From DAOUFU01 sp034429275 (GTDB lineage: Bacteria > Chloroflexota > Anaerolineae > Aggregatilineales > Aggregatilineaceae), in NCBI GenBank assembly GCA_034429275.1, contig DAOUFU010000088.1:1-21118 (forward strand): a stretch of DNA of 21,118 nt, given 5' to 3'. Numbering within the stretch: position 1 is the first letter of the stretch; every line of letters starts with the position of its first letter. The position numbers and the translations under genes were made by a program. The notes beneath the pieces are model-generated. The model ran no database searches. It was not told the origin of the DNA and saw only the letters and a list, made by a program, of their open reading frames with translations. Shown piece after piece: positions 8,097 to 15,023 of the stretch.

Positions 8097-9308
8097 CTAC
8101 GCCATATGCTGGTGGTGTGTCATAACCGCGCGGTAAACCGCTTCCATCTGCATAGCGACCTGGGGCCAGGTATACCGTTCGGCGACCAGGGCGCGCGCAG
8201 CGGCGCTCATGCGTGCTCGCAGATCGGGATCGGACAGCAGGCGCGCCAGCCCGTCACGCAGGGCATCGTGTTCGCGGGCGACGATCAACCCTGCGCCTGC
8301 GCTTTCGGCTTCGGGGAAGTTGCAGCCTGGAGTCAGCAGCACGGGCAGTCCACACGCCATCGCTTCGAGTACGGCCAGCGAGAAGCCCTCGCCCACGGCG
8401 GGCAGCGCGAACAGGTCAGCCGCGGCCAGCGCTTCGCGTTTTTCCTCGCCGGTGAGCAATCCGGTGAATACAACCCGGTCACTGACTCCGTGTTGGATCG
8501 CCAGGGCCTTGAGCTGGGCCAGCATCCCTTCGTCCGGCCCCACGATCGCGAGCCGCGAGCCGGGAGACTGCGCTGCTGCTGTTGCTGCTGCGAAAGCCGG
8601 GATGAGCAGGTGTAATCCTTTGCGCTCGTGCAGCCGCCCCACGAACAACACCACCGGCCCCGAACCGAGCTTCCACCGCGTCCGGAAGGTCTCTCCCGGC
8701 GGAAGATCGGCGTAATCTGCCAGGTGAACCCCATTGGGCACGATGCTCACCGCGCTATCTTGAAGGTTGAACCCCGCACGATGCCAGATCATGCGCGCGT
8801 CAGCGGCTTCGGCGGCGGTTAGGGCGATCACATGGTTGAACCGGCCTACCAGCCCATCGAACAGCATATCCCAGGCTTTTTTGACAAGGGTCCGGCCTGT
8901 GTCGAGCGGCAGGGTGCCGTGTGGCGAGACGGCCACCGGGACTTTGAGCGCACGCGCGACCGGCACGACGCGCAGATTCTCCACCGTTCGCACTTCGTGG
9001 CAGTGGACTAACTCGATGCCCTGCTGCTCGATCAGGTGATGGGCGGCGCGCTGTATCCCGCGCGGGGTGGACAGGTTGAAGCGCCCGCGAACCCTGTTGC
9101 TCAGGTTGCGAACACGAGTGACCTGCACACCGTCGATGGTGTCGTTCAGGCGATCAGTGCGCTCGGTTGGGCTGAGCGTGTCTGTGGTCAGCACATGGAC
9201 CGTATGTCCGCGTTCAGCCAACGCGCGCGTGAGATCGGTCGCAGCGCGCACTGCACCGCCGTATGCCCAGGCAGGGGCATAATAGGGGATCACGTGCAAA
9301 ATTTGCAT
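8097..9308 (-). CDS. GT4 family glycosyltransferase
   Basis: This is a 403-aa GT-B glycosyltransferase beginning MQILHVIPYYAPAWAYGG, the classical N-terminal strand with a GG acceptor-side loop. The C-terminal domain has VLFVGRLHERKGLHLL, the usual donor-domain entry with an RKG motif, and the EX7E signature in EGFSLAVLEAMACGLPVL. Retaining transfer from a nucleotide sugar to a lipid-linked acceptor is expected. The ATG at 9308 is preferred over a longer frame from 9371, because AGGG lies about 8 nt upstream and the longer version would run into the upstream gene. Spacing is 5 nt after the GT39-like gene. The codons near 8572-8590 form an Ala-rich low-complexity stretch. Confidence 0.9.
   Translation of the reverse strand: MQILHVIPYYAPAWAYGGAVRAATDLTRALAERGHTVHVLTTDTLSPTERTDRLNDTIDGVQVTRVRNLSNRVRGRFNLSTPRGIQRAAHHLIEQQGIELVHCHEVRTVENLRVVPVARALKVPVAVSPHGTLPLDTGRTLVKKAWDMLFDGLVGRFNHVIALTAAEAADARMIWHRAGFNLQDSAVSIVPNGVHLADYADLPPGETFRTRWKLGSGPVVLFVGRLHERKGLHLLIPAFAAATAAAQSPGSRLAIVGPDEGMLAQLKALAIQHGVSDRVVFTGLLTGEEKREALAAADLFALPAVGEGFSLAVLEAMACGLPVLLTPGCNFPEAESAGAGLIVAREHDALRDGLARLLSDPDLRARMSAAARALVAERYTWPQVAMQMEAVYRAVMTHHQHMA
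8572..8590. repeat. CTG/CAG-type triplet tract inside the GT4 gene
   Basis: A short run of GCT/CTG triplets with one interruption encodes an alanine-rich stretch (AAATAAA) in the glycosyltransferase reading frame, before the P-loop-like QSPGSRLAIVG strand. It is in frame, so unit gain or loss would change only loop length. It is more likely compositional than functional. Confidence 0.4.
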
Positions 9309-9313
9309 GGCGT

Positions 9314-10612
9314 TCACCCTGATCCTTTCGCTGCATTCCGGCGCAGCTCTCGCTGCTGCCACCGGTTCCAAAGCCGGAGGGCAGCCACTGCCGCCAACAC
9401 AAATACGAAGGGGTCCGCAGGGGCGCGGTAGCGAGTCGAGGGATGGAAAATCACGTAAGTGATGGTTACAGCCACCAGGACAGCAACAAGCGGAGCGATC
9501 TCCAGCCGGGCACGCCAGCCGATCACCAGCCCGATGGCCCCCAGCAGCAGCACAGGCGCAAAGTAGACGAGGTGGACTATGCGCGCGATCTGGAAGGTGG
9601 TGGAATTGTATTGCAGCACGGCATCATCCACCAGGTAGGGATCGGGCGGCAGGTCATAGGGCATGATGGCCGGACTCCACAAGACCCACAGCTTGGTCCA
9701 AAACAGGTGTGCCCATTCTTCCGGATGATTGCGCAGGTAAGCGATAGCCTGCTCCTGGTGCCAGCGCTCGGTCTCGGTTTCGCTCAACCCGGCGGGCGGC
9801 TCTTCCAGGCAGTTAACCCACTGCGCGTCCCATCCGCGTGCCAGATAGTCCGCGACGCAGGCATTATTCCCCTGGTGAAGATTGCTACCGCCATTGGTGC
9901 TGATCAAGACCAGCTCACCGTGCAGGCGCGAGTTGCGAATCACCCAGGGGGCGACAACGATCGCCAGTGCCAGCCCGGCAGCAACGCTCAGGCGAACGGC
10001 GTGCCCCCATCCTATTCTCTGCCACCACCACAGTGCCAAGAGAGGCAGAATGAGCACGATCAGCGTTTTGGTCAGCGCGGCCAGGCCAAAGGTGATCCCT
10101 AGCCCGACCGCCCATCGCCAATCCTGGGTGTCGCGGGCGCGGTAGGCTGCCGCGATGCCTGCTGCCAGCAGCAGGATGAATATCCCGGTATCGTTCAGAG
10201 TCAGGTTTTGGAACAACAGGTAAGGATAAAAACCGTACAATGCTGCTGTGAGCAGCCCGGCGGCTGCTCCCGCAACCCGTCGCCCGATCCAGAAAATCAG
10301 CAGCACTGTGATCACATCCAGCACGATCTGTACCAGGGCCACGGTGGTAGCGTCGCGCCCCAGGACGGAATAGACACCGACCAGGAAGAAGGGGTAGAGC
10401 GGCGGCAGGTCTGAGTCGCCAGTGCGATCTTCGAAGCGGGTATAGCCGCGCCCTTCCATGACATTGACCGCATAGGTATCGTAGCCAGATGTTTGCAGCG
10501 ACAACGTGTGGTTGAACAACACGACAAATGCCAACCGCCCCAGCACGGTCACTATCACGATCGCCAGCAGCCAACGGCGCACGGTCATATATCGTACAAC
10601 ACGATCTCCCAC
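9314..10612 (-). CDS. GT39-like polytopic membrane glycosyltransferase
   Basis: This is a 432-aa integral membrane protein. TM1 is at about residues 14-33, then an extracytoplasmic loop with GYDTYAVNVMEGRGY and DLPPLYPF, where acidic residues sit as in the catalytic loop of PMT/ArnT (GT39) enzymes. About eight further hydrophobic segments follow, and a soluble loop contains NGGSNLHQGNNACV and two cysteines. The family (PMT_2 domain) uses polyprenyl-phosphate sugars to glycosylate substrates outside the membrane. GTG at 10612 is chosen as start because AAGGAG lies 8 nt upstream; the ATG at 10588 lacks a Shine-Dalgarno, and an ATG at 10663 lies upstream of that site. It is the first gene of the minus-strand block. 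It may decorate the polymer or a protein; the acceptor is unknown. Confidence 0.8.
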   Translation of the reverse strand: MGDRVVRYMTVRRWLLAIVIVTVLGRLAFVVLFNHTLSLQTSGYDTYAVNVMEGRGYTRFEDRTGDSDLPPLYPFFLVGVYSVLGRDATTVALVQIVLDVITVLLIFWIGRRVAGAAAGLLTAALYGFYPYLLFQNLTLNDTGIFILLLAAGIAAAYRARDTQDWRWAVGLGITFGLAALTKTLIVLILPLLALWWWQRIGWGHAVRLSVAAGLALAIVVAPWVIRNSRLHGELVLISTNGGSNLHQGNNACVADYLARGWDAQWVNCLEEPPAGLSETETERWHQEQAIAYLRNHPEEWAHLFWTKLWVLWSPAIMPYDLPPDPYLVDDAVLQYNSTTFQIARIVHLVYFAPVLLLGAIGLVIGWRARLEIAPLVAVLVAVTITYVIFHPSTRYRAPADPFVFVLAAVAALRLWNRWQQRELRRNAAKGSG

Positions 10613-10620
10613 CAACCCGA

Positions 10621-10626
10621 CTCCTT
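10621..10626 (-). promoter_or_regulatory. Shine-Dalgarno AAGGAG deciding the start of the GT39-like gene
   Basis: The minus strand reads AAGGAG, then 8 nt, then an in-frame GTG at 10612; an in-frame TTG lies one codon earlier at 10615. This spacing is near ideal. The downstream ATG at 10588 has only GGGAG 17 nt away. Confidence 0.55.
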
Positions 10627-10661
10627 GGATGTGATATGCCCGACATGGGCCGGTGAGCCGC

Positions 10662-10667
10662 ATTGTA
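10662..10667 (-). promoter_or_regulatory. Possible -10 element (TACAAT) for the minus-strand operon
   Basis: In the divergent region, the minus strand has TACAAT about 50 nt upstream of the GTG at 10612. The region 17 nt further upstream is T-rich (TTTTTA) and matches the -35 consensus poorly. Position fits a promoter for the nine-gene run, but only the -10 is recognisable. Confidence 0.35.
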
Positions 10668-10740
10668 CCGTGTGAGCGCGCAAATAAAAAGCGATCAGCC
10701 TAGTCGGTTATCGGGCGAGATGCTGACGCCGAAGCGGCGA

Positions 10741-10764
10741 TTGGCGGCGGAAAAGCTCCGCCAA
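10741..10764. repeat. 7-bp perfect inverted repeat in the divergent intergenic region
   Basis: TTGGCGG (10741-10747) and CCGCCAA (10758-10764) are exact reverse complements with a 10-nt spacer. It lies between two divergent transcription units, so it is not a terminator for either. It could be an operator for a dimeric regulator or a structure upstream of the lipoprotein promoter. It starts inside a 12-bp block also found at 2553-2564. Confidence 0.45.
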
Positions 10765-10779
10765 ATGATGCAAAGAAGC

Positions 10780-10785
10780 TACAAT
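10780..10785 (+). promoter_or_regulatory. Possible -10 element (TACAAT) for the lipoprotein gene
   Basis: TACAAT ends 40 nt before the chosen ATG at 10826. No good -35 lies 16-18 nt upstream. If used, transcription would begin near 10792, which argues against the ATG-like start at 10796 and for 10826. Confidence 0.3.
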
Positions 10786-10825
10786 AGTCTGAGATGTGTG
10801 TACAGCCGGGAGTGAACAGGGCAGA

Positions 10826-11335
10826 ATGCGATGTAGAGGCAGCAGTGCCGGAATTGGGGTGAGACTTACCCTGGTGTTCGTTGTGCTGTCCGTGTATTGG
10901 CTGAGCGGGTGCACGCTGACCGAACCATCTGGGGAAGAAACCACCGTGACGGCGGAATCTTTGCGCGCGGATGTGCAGGCTCGTCTGACCGAAGCTCGAC
11001 GGGACCATCTCATCGCGCTTGACCTGTGGGAACGCCTGATTCAAGGTGAGCCGGTGCCGTGTGCCCAGGTCATTCCGGTTCCACAGCCGCTCGTGCTGCT
11101 GGAACGCGACGTGGCGATCCATGCCCAGGTGGGACCCATCGCCGCCGAATTCAACGCGGCAGTACAAAGCTTGCGCAATGCCGCCGCTCTGTGGACGATC
11201 GAATGTGCCGATGACCGTGTCTATGTGCCGCTGGCAATGGCGCGAGAAGGTCGTGCAGCGGCTGTATCTGCAGGCCGGTCCCTGGACGCGGCGCAAGTCC
11301 TGTTCGACACGTGGCTTCAGGGGGGATCATCCTAA
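10826..11335 (+). CDS. Small predicted lipoprotein of unknown function
   Basis: This is a 169-aa protein with a type II signal peptide: basic N-terminus (MRCRG), hydrophobic segment at about 13-25, and lipobox LSGC with the lipid-attachment Cys29. The mature part is mostly predicted helix, with two further cysteines (in VPCAQV and TIECADD) that could form a disulfide outside the membrane. I do not recognise a domain. The ATG at 10826 is preferred to the in-frame ATG at 10796 because it gives a normal signal-peptide length and has AGGG a few nt upstream. The gene is divergent from the GT39-like gene and 35 nt ahead of phosphofructokinase, so it may be co-transcribed with it, although no functional link is evident. 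Confidence 0.7.
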   Translation: MRCRGSSAGIGVRLTLVFVVLSVYWLSGCTLTEPSGEETTVTAESLRADVQARLTEARRDHLIALDLWERLIQGEPVPCAQVIPVPQPLVLLERDVAIHAQVGPIAAEFNAAVQSLRNAAALWTIECADDRVYVPLAMAREGRAAAVSAGRSLDAAQVLFDTWLQGGSS

Positions 11336-11370
11336 CACACCTGGCGGCAGCGATCAACAAGGGAGTATGC

Positions 11371-12492
11371 ATGGCGAAACATATCGGGATTTTGACTGCG
11401 GGCGGCGATAGTCCTGGCCTGAATGCTGCGATTCGGGGCGTGGGCAAGGCCGCGCTGAATACCTTTGGCATGAATGTGATCGGCTTCCGCGATGGTTTTC
11501 GCGGGCTGGTCGAGAATCGTACCGTGCAGTTAGATGGGTCGGTGCTGTCTGGCATCCTGACCATTGGCGGCACGATCCTCGGAACGAGCCGCGACAAGCC
11601 GCAGCGAATGCCAATGGGCAGCCAGGAACTTGACATGACCGAGGTGATCGTCAACAACTATCACCAGCATAACCTGGATGCGCTGGTTTGCTTGGGTGGG
11701 GGTGGAACACAAAAAAACGCCTATTACCTGATGCAGCAGGGTCTGAACGTGCTGACGCTGCCCAAGACGATCGACAACGATGTGGCGATGACCGATACCA
11801 CCTTCGGGTTCGATACGGCTTTGGGCATTGCCACCGAAGCCATTGACCGGCTGCACAGCACCGCCCACAGCCATCACCGGATCATCGTGGTCGAGGTGAT
11901 GGGGCACAATGCCGGGTGGTTGGCGCTGGGCGCGGGCATTGCCGGTGGAGCCGATGTGATCCTGATCCCGGAAATTCCCTATGATGTCCACAAAGTCGCA
12001 GATGCGATCCTGGGCCGGAGCCGGGGCGGAAAACGGTTCAGCATCGTCGCGGTCTCCGAAGGGGCGCTGTCCATCGAAGACCGGGCACGGCTGGATCAGC
12101 TCGAACAAGAAAAGGCGAAGGCGCGCGATAAGCAGGCCAAAAACGAGGCAAAAGCCAAGATTGCAGCCTTCTGGGCAGATCACACCGAAGGAACCGCACG
12201 CCTGACGCGCCAGCTTGAGGCTTTGACCAAGCTGGAGTCGCGCGTGACGATCCTCGGCCATTTGCAGCGAGGGGGAACGCCTTCGGCGGCAGATCGCCTG
12301 CTTGCTACACGGCTGGGGACGGCTTGCGCCGATATGATTGCGGAAGGAATCAGCGGCGTGATGGTGGCGGCGCGCGGGGATGGCGCCAAGGCGGTGCCGC
12401 TTGAGAAGGTGGCCGGTCAGCGAAAAGTGGTCCCGCTCGACCATCCCTGGATCGTCAGTGCACGCCATATCGGCGTTAACCTGGGCGATTGA
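11371..12492 (+). CDS. pfkA: 6-phosphofructokinase, group-III-like
   Basis: This is a 373-aa phosphofructokinase that phosphorylates fructose 6-phosphate to fructose 1,6-bisphosphate in glycolysis. Visible are the nucleotide-binding start TAGGDSPGLNAAIRG (9-23), GGGGT (109-113), PKTIDND (131-137) with the catalytic base Asp135, MGHNAGW (177-183), and GHLQRGG (296-302) with the substrate-binding Arg300. In E. coli numbering, position 104 is Gly, as in ATP enzymes, while position 124 is Lys, as in pyrophosphate enzymes; this mix is known from group III PFKs. Position 103 is Gly instead of Asp/Glu/Asn. A Lys/Ala/Glu-rich insert of roughly 35-40 residues lies at about 236-275. The ATG at 11371 has AAGGGAG 5 nt upstream. 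Family call is strong; phosphoryl donor (ATP favoured) is inferred. Confidence 0.93.
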   Translation: MAKHIGILTAGGDSPGLNAAIRGVGKAALNTFGMNVIGFRDGFRGLVENRTVQLDGSVLSGILTIGGTILGTSRDKPQRMPMGSQELDMTEVIVNNYHQHNLDALVCLGGGGTQKNAYYLMQQGLNVLTLPKTIDNDVAMTDTTFGFDTALGIATEAIDRLHSTAHSHHRIIVVEVMGHNAGWLALGAGIAGGADVILIPEIPYDVHKVADAILGRSRGGKRFSIVAVSEGALSIEDRARLDQLEQEKAKARDKQAKNEAKAKIAAFWADHTEGTARLTRQLEALTKLESRVTILGHLQRGGTPSAADRLLATRLGTACADMIAEGISGVMVAARGDGAKAVPLEKVAGQRKVVPLDHPWIVSARHIGVNLGD

Positions 12493-12524
12493 GCACAGGC
12501 CGGCATACGGGTAAGGAGCAGGAT

Positions 12525-13424
12525 ATGGTCGCAGTGGGGCTGATATGGCTGGCAGGTGTGGGAGTGCTGCTGCTGGTGGGCCTGGGGCTGGCGATGTCCA
12601 TTCCCCTGATGCGCCGCCGAATGCCCGATGACCTGGAATATCCGCACAATTATGGAATGCCCGGCCAGGAAGTGACCTTCGCCAGCCGGGACGGTTTGCA
12701 ACTGGGTGGGTGGTGGATTCCGGCGAAAGAAGCACGCGGGACAGTGGTGATGTGCCCTGGTCAAAATGGGAGCCTGGATAAAGATATTCCCCAGGCACGG
12801 CCCCTTTATGCGGCGGGCTTCAATGTATTGATGTTTGATTTTCGCGGACATGGTCGTTCGCAAGGGGAGATGGTGACTCTGGGTGCGCTGGAACAGGCAG
12901 ACTTGTTCGGTGCGCTCGATTATCTCCAGGCTGAACACGGCATCACGCGAGCCGGGGTGCTGGGTTTGAGTATGGGGGCAGGCGTGGCGTTGATGGTGGC
13001 CGCGCAAGATCAGCGAATCGCGGCGGCAGTCGTCGATGGGGCATATACCCGATTGGCGCGTCTTCTGAAGGGGTGGTTTCGGGAACGCGGCGTTCCCGGT
13101 CCGATGGCTGCCGGGCTGGCCCATCTTGGGCTTTTGGCGGCGTCACTGCGCGCCCAGTACCAGCTTTACCGCGCCAACCCCATTGACCTGGTGTCGCGTA
13201 TCACCGCGCCGGTGCTGTTTATTCACGGTGAACGCGATCCGTTTGTCTCCGGCGACGAGGTGATGAGCCTGGCTGCCCAGATCAACGGGCCGGTGGAGGT
13301 GTGGCGCGTGCCGGAAGCTGGTCATCGCGAAGCACGAAACCACCACCCGGACGACTATGATCGCCGGGTGGTGGCATGGTTCGAACAACATCTGGTCGGC
13401 GATGCAGGCGCAGCTAGTGCGTGA
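12525..13424 (+). CDS. Membrane-anchored alpha/beta hydrolase
   Basis: This is a 299-aa protein with one N-terminal transmembrane segment (about residues 3-26, VAVGLIWLAGVGVLLLVGLG) followed by a serine-hydrolase fold. Triad residues are visible: Ser149 in the nucleophile elbow GLSMG, Asp238 in HGERDPF and His267 in PEAGH. FDFRGHGRS (104-112) is the usual strand-4/oxyanion region. It resembles YfhR/BEM46-like hydrolases of unknown substrate. Esterase, thioesterase or peptidase activity cannot be told apart. The ATG at 12525 has AAGGAG about 7 nt upstream and is preferred over a TTG at 12489. It follows pfkA by 32 nt and its last 11 bp overlap the convergent zinc-ribbon gene. Confidence 0.85.
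   Translation: MVAVGLIWLAGVGVLLLVGLGLAMSIPLMRRRMPDDLEYPHNYGMPGQEVTFASRDGLQLGGWWIPAKEARGTVVMCPGQNGSLDKDIPQARPLYAAGFNVLMFDFRGHGRSQGEMVTLGALEQADLFGALDYLQAEHGITRAGVLGLSMGAGVALMVAAQDQRIAAAVVDGAYTRLARLLKGWFRERGVPGPMAAGLAHLGLLAASLRAQYQLYRANPIDLVSRITAPVLFIHGERDPFVSGDEVMSLAAQINGPVEVWRVPEAGHREARNHHPDDYDRRVVAWFEQHLVGDAGAASA
13340..13374 (-). terminator. 11-bp perfect stem-loop at the convergent overlap, possible terminator
   Basis: CCACCACCCGG (13340-13350) and CCGGGTGGTGG (13364-13374) are exact reverse complements with a 13-nt loop. The hairpin lies 40 nt past the stop of the minus-strand zinc-ribbon gene and inside the hydrolase coding sequence. On the minus strand the stem is followed by TTTCGTGCTT, a partial T-tract. 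It may end the minus transcript; a coding coincidence is the alternative. Confidence 0.4.
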
Positions 13425-13617
13425 TCGCCTCGTGCGCCTTGCGTCCATAGACCTTTTCGTAAGCCTGGCAGGCCGGGCAGACCCCGCTTTCGACGTTCTT
13501 GACGAACCAATAGGCCAGACCTTTTTGTTTGGTGCGCGCACGGCGACAAACCGGGCAGTTCGCGCACTGGGCGGCAAGCTTACGATCCTTCTCGGTGATT
13601 TCAACGCTTTGAACCAT
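13414..13617 (-). CDS. Small cysteine-rich zinc-ribbon-like protein
   Basis: This is a 67-aa protein with five cysteines: Cys18, Cys21 and Cys24 in CANCPVC, then Cys47 and Cys50 in CPAC. Two CxxC pairs about 23 residues apart are typical of a zinc ribbon. The intervening stretch is basic (RRARTKQKG), as in nucleic-acid or ribosome-associated small proteins. I do not recognise a named family. The ATG at 13617 is favoured over 13641 because AGGAGAGGA lies about 9 nt upstream of it. It runs against the hydrolase gene, overlapping its 3' end by 11 bp, and lies downstream of ychF, so it may be expressed from its own promoter or by read-through. Confidence 0.7.
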   Translation of the reverse strand: MVQSVEITEKDRKLAAQCANCPVCRRARTKQKGLAYWFVKNVESGVCPACQAYEKVYGRKAHEAITH

Positions 13618-13666
13618 CGTGACGTGTCCTCTCCTCTTCATCGAGCGTACACCGATTGATACGTCG

Positions 13667-13696
13667 TTGGGCCTGGCAGGGTTGCGGGCAGGCCAA
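13667..13696 (-). terminator. Stem-loop downstream of ychF
   Basis: TTGGGCCTG (13667-13675) pairs with CAGGCCAA (13689-13696), an 8-bp stem with one bulged G and a 13-nt loop, 24 nt beyond the ychF stop on the minus strand. No T-tract follows, so intrinsic termination is doubtful; it may stabilise the 3' end. Confidence 0.3.
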
Positions 13697-13719
13697 TCGG
13701 CGGCGCGGAGAGAACTGGC

Positions 13720-14802
13720 CTAGACGTTGAAGCGGATCACCATCATATCCCCATCGCGCACGACATAATCCTTGCCTTCGAGCCGCATCTTGCCGCGCGC
13801 TTTGACTTCGGCGATGCTGCCCGCGTCGATGAAGTCCTGAAAAGCGATAACCTCGGCGCGGATGAACCCACGTGCCAGATCGCTGTGGATGGTGCCGGCT
13901 GCTTCGACGGCGTTGCCGCCTTTGCGCAGGCTCCAGGCCCGGACCTCGTCTTCTCCATAGGTCAGGAACGAGTGGATGCCCAACAACTCATAGGACAGGT
14001 GGATGATCCGGTTGCGGCTGGGTTCGGCGATCTGGTATTCCTCCAGGAACAAGGCCACATCAGCGGGATCGTCAAGCTGGGCAATCTCTTCTTCTAACTT
14101 GCCGCGCACGCTGACAACCATCGTGCGCTGGTGTGGGTAGTTCAACCCCTCCGCCGGATCGCCGCTGTTTTCGCCCGTGTTGAAGATGACCAGGACTGGC
14201 TTGAGCGTCAGGAAGCCATAGCCACGAAGCAGCTTGATTTCTTCGGGAGTCAGGTCCAGATCGCGCAGGGGCTGCTCGGCTTCCAATTGGGCGTGCAGCC
14301 GTTCGAGCACGGGCTGCTCCAAAGCGATCTGCTGTTTGGCTTCTGGGCGGCCCTTTTTTCGTTCTTCTTCCAGGCGCGCGAGCCGGTTCTCCACAGCGAT
14401 CAGGTCCAGCAGCAGAAATTCGCTGTCAATTGTGGCCAGGTCGCGGATCGGATCCACTGAGTCCTGGGGGTGGGGCACGCTGTCATCTTCGAAGGCGCGG
14501 ACCACGTGCAGAAAGCCATCGACCTGCTGAAGCTCGTTGCGCATCTGGCCGGTGAGTCCGCCCTCGCCGATACCCTTATCCAGTCCTCCGATGTCGGTAT
14601 ATGTCACCGTGGCGTAGGTGGTTTTCCTGGGCTTGAAGATCGCTGCCAGCCGGTCCACACGTGGATCGGGGACGCTCACTACGCCGGTGTGCACTTCGAG
14701 CTGACCGGAGGAAAAAGCATCTGTCGGGATGCTTTGCCCGGTCAACGCGTTGAAAATGGTCGTCTTGCCCGCGTTGGGCAGACCAATGATTCCCAGTCGC
14801 AT
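13720..14802 (-). CDS. ychF: YchF/OLA1-type P-loop ATPase (Obg family)
   Basis: This is a 360-aa translation-associated P-loop NTPase; YchF/OLA1 proteins bind ribosomes and prefer ATP. Walker A is GLPNAGKTT at residues 7-15, the switch II region TDIGGLDKG at 69-77, and the base-recognition motif is NTGE (NxxE) rather than the NKxD of GTPases, matching ATP preference. A charged coiled-coil insert (LARLEEERKKGR) follows, and a C-terminal TGS domain ends in GKDYVVRDGDMMVIRFNV. Length matches the family (about 363 aa). The TGQ...AFSSGQ segment after Walker A differs from E. coli YchF and suggests the divergent paralogue branch. MRLGIIGLPN at 14802 is the normal start, with GAGG upstream; a longer frame to 14967 is upstream read-through. 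Confidence 0.93.
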   Translation of the reverse strand: MRLGIIGLPNAGKTTIFNALTGQSIPTDAFSSGQLEVHTGVVSVPDPRVDRLAAIFKPRKTTYATVTYTDIGGLDKGIGEGGLTGQMRNELQQVDGFLHVVRAFEDDSVPHPQDSVDPIRDLATIDSEFLLLDLIAVENRLARLEEERKKGRPEAKQQIALEQPVLERLHAQLEAEQPLRDLDLTPEEIKLLRGYGFLTLKPVLVIFNTGENSGDPAEGLNYPHQRTMVVSVRGKLEEEIAQLDDPADVALFLEEYQIAEPSRNRIIHLSYELLGIHSFLTYGEDEVRAWSLRKGGNAVEAAGTIHSDLARGFIRAEVIAFQDFIDAGSIAEVKARGKMRLEGKDYVVRDGDMMVIRFNV

Positions 14803-14869
14803 AGCACCTCTATCTACCTGGTTGTAACGCGCAGTCCTGAATAACGGCTGCGACATGCCGCAGAAACCC

Positions 14870-14875
14870 AGTATA
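14870..14875 (-). promoter_or_regulatory. Possible -10 element (TATACT) for ychF
   Basis: The minus strand reads CGTTATACT here, 67 nt upstream of the ychF ATG; the same nonamer occurs upstream of the GT2 gene. No convincing -35 is seen. An imperfect palindrome, TGCGACATGCCGCA at 14848-14861, follows in the presumed leader. Confidence 0.35.
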
Positions 14876-14966
14876 ACGTGCCGAACGGGTTTCAGCGATA
14901 ACACAGCAGAGATCGTCGCATTGCCCAGGAAGTCCAGGTCGTCAGACGGGCGCGGGGCAGTGGTCA

Positions 14967-14995
14967 TTGGCGGCCCTGCGTCCGCTGGCTATAAT
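14967..14995 (+). promoter_or_regulatory. Sigma-70-type promoter of the right-hand polysaccharide operon
   Basis: TTGGCG at 14967-14972 (4 of 6 matches to TTGACA), a 17-nt spacer and a perfect TATAAT at 14990-14995. Transcription would start near 15002, 20-40 nt ahead of either possible start of the nucleotide-sugar dehydrogenase. This is the best promoter match in the window. Confidence 0.7.
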
Positions 14996-15023
14996 CGCGG
15001 GTATTCTACCCCAGGGCACTTTC

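Noticed and set aside
10796..10825. Upstream ATG extension of the lipoprotein
   Set aside because: Would place ten extra residues before the signal peptide and lies only about 10 nt after the candidate -10 element.
11530..12798. Long open frame on the minus strand opposite pfkA and the hydrolase
   Set aside because: Antisense shadow in GC-rich DNA: translation is Arg/His/Pro/Gln-rich with no domain, and the plus strand holds complete conserved genes.
14848..14861. Imperfect palindrome TGCGACATGCCGCA in the ychF leader
   Set aside because: One mismatch in seven pairs, no loop and no second copy seen; too little to call an operator.
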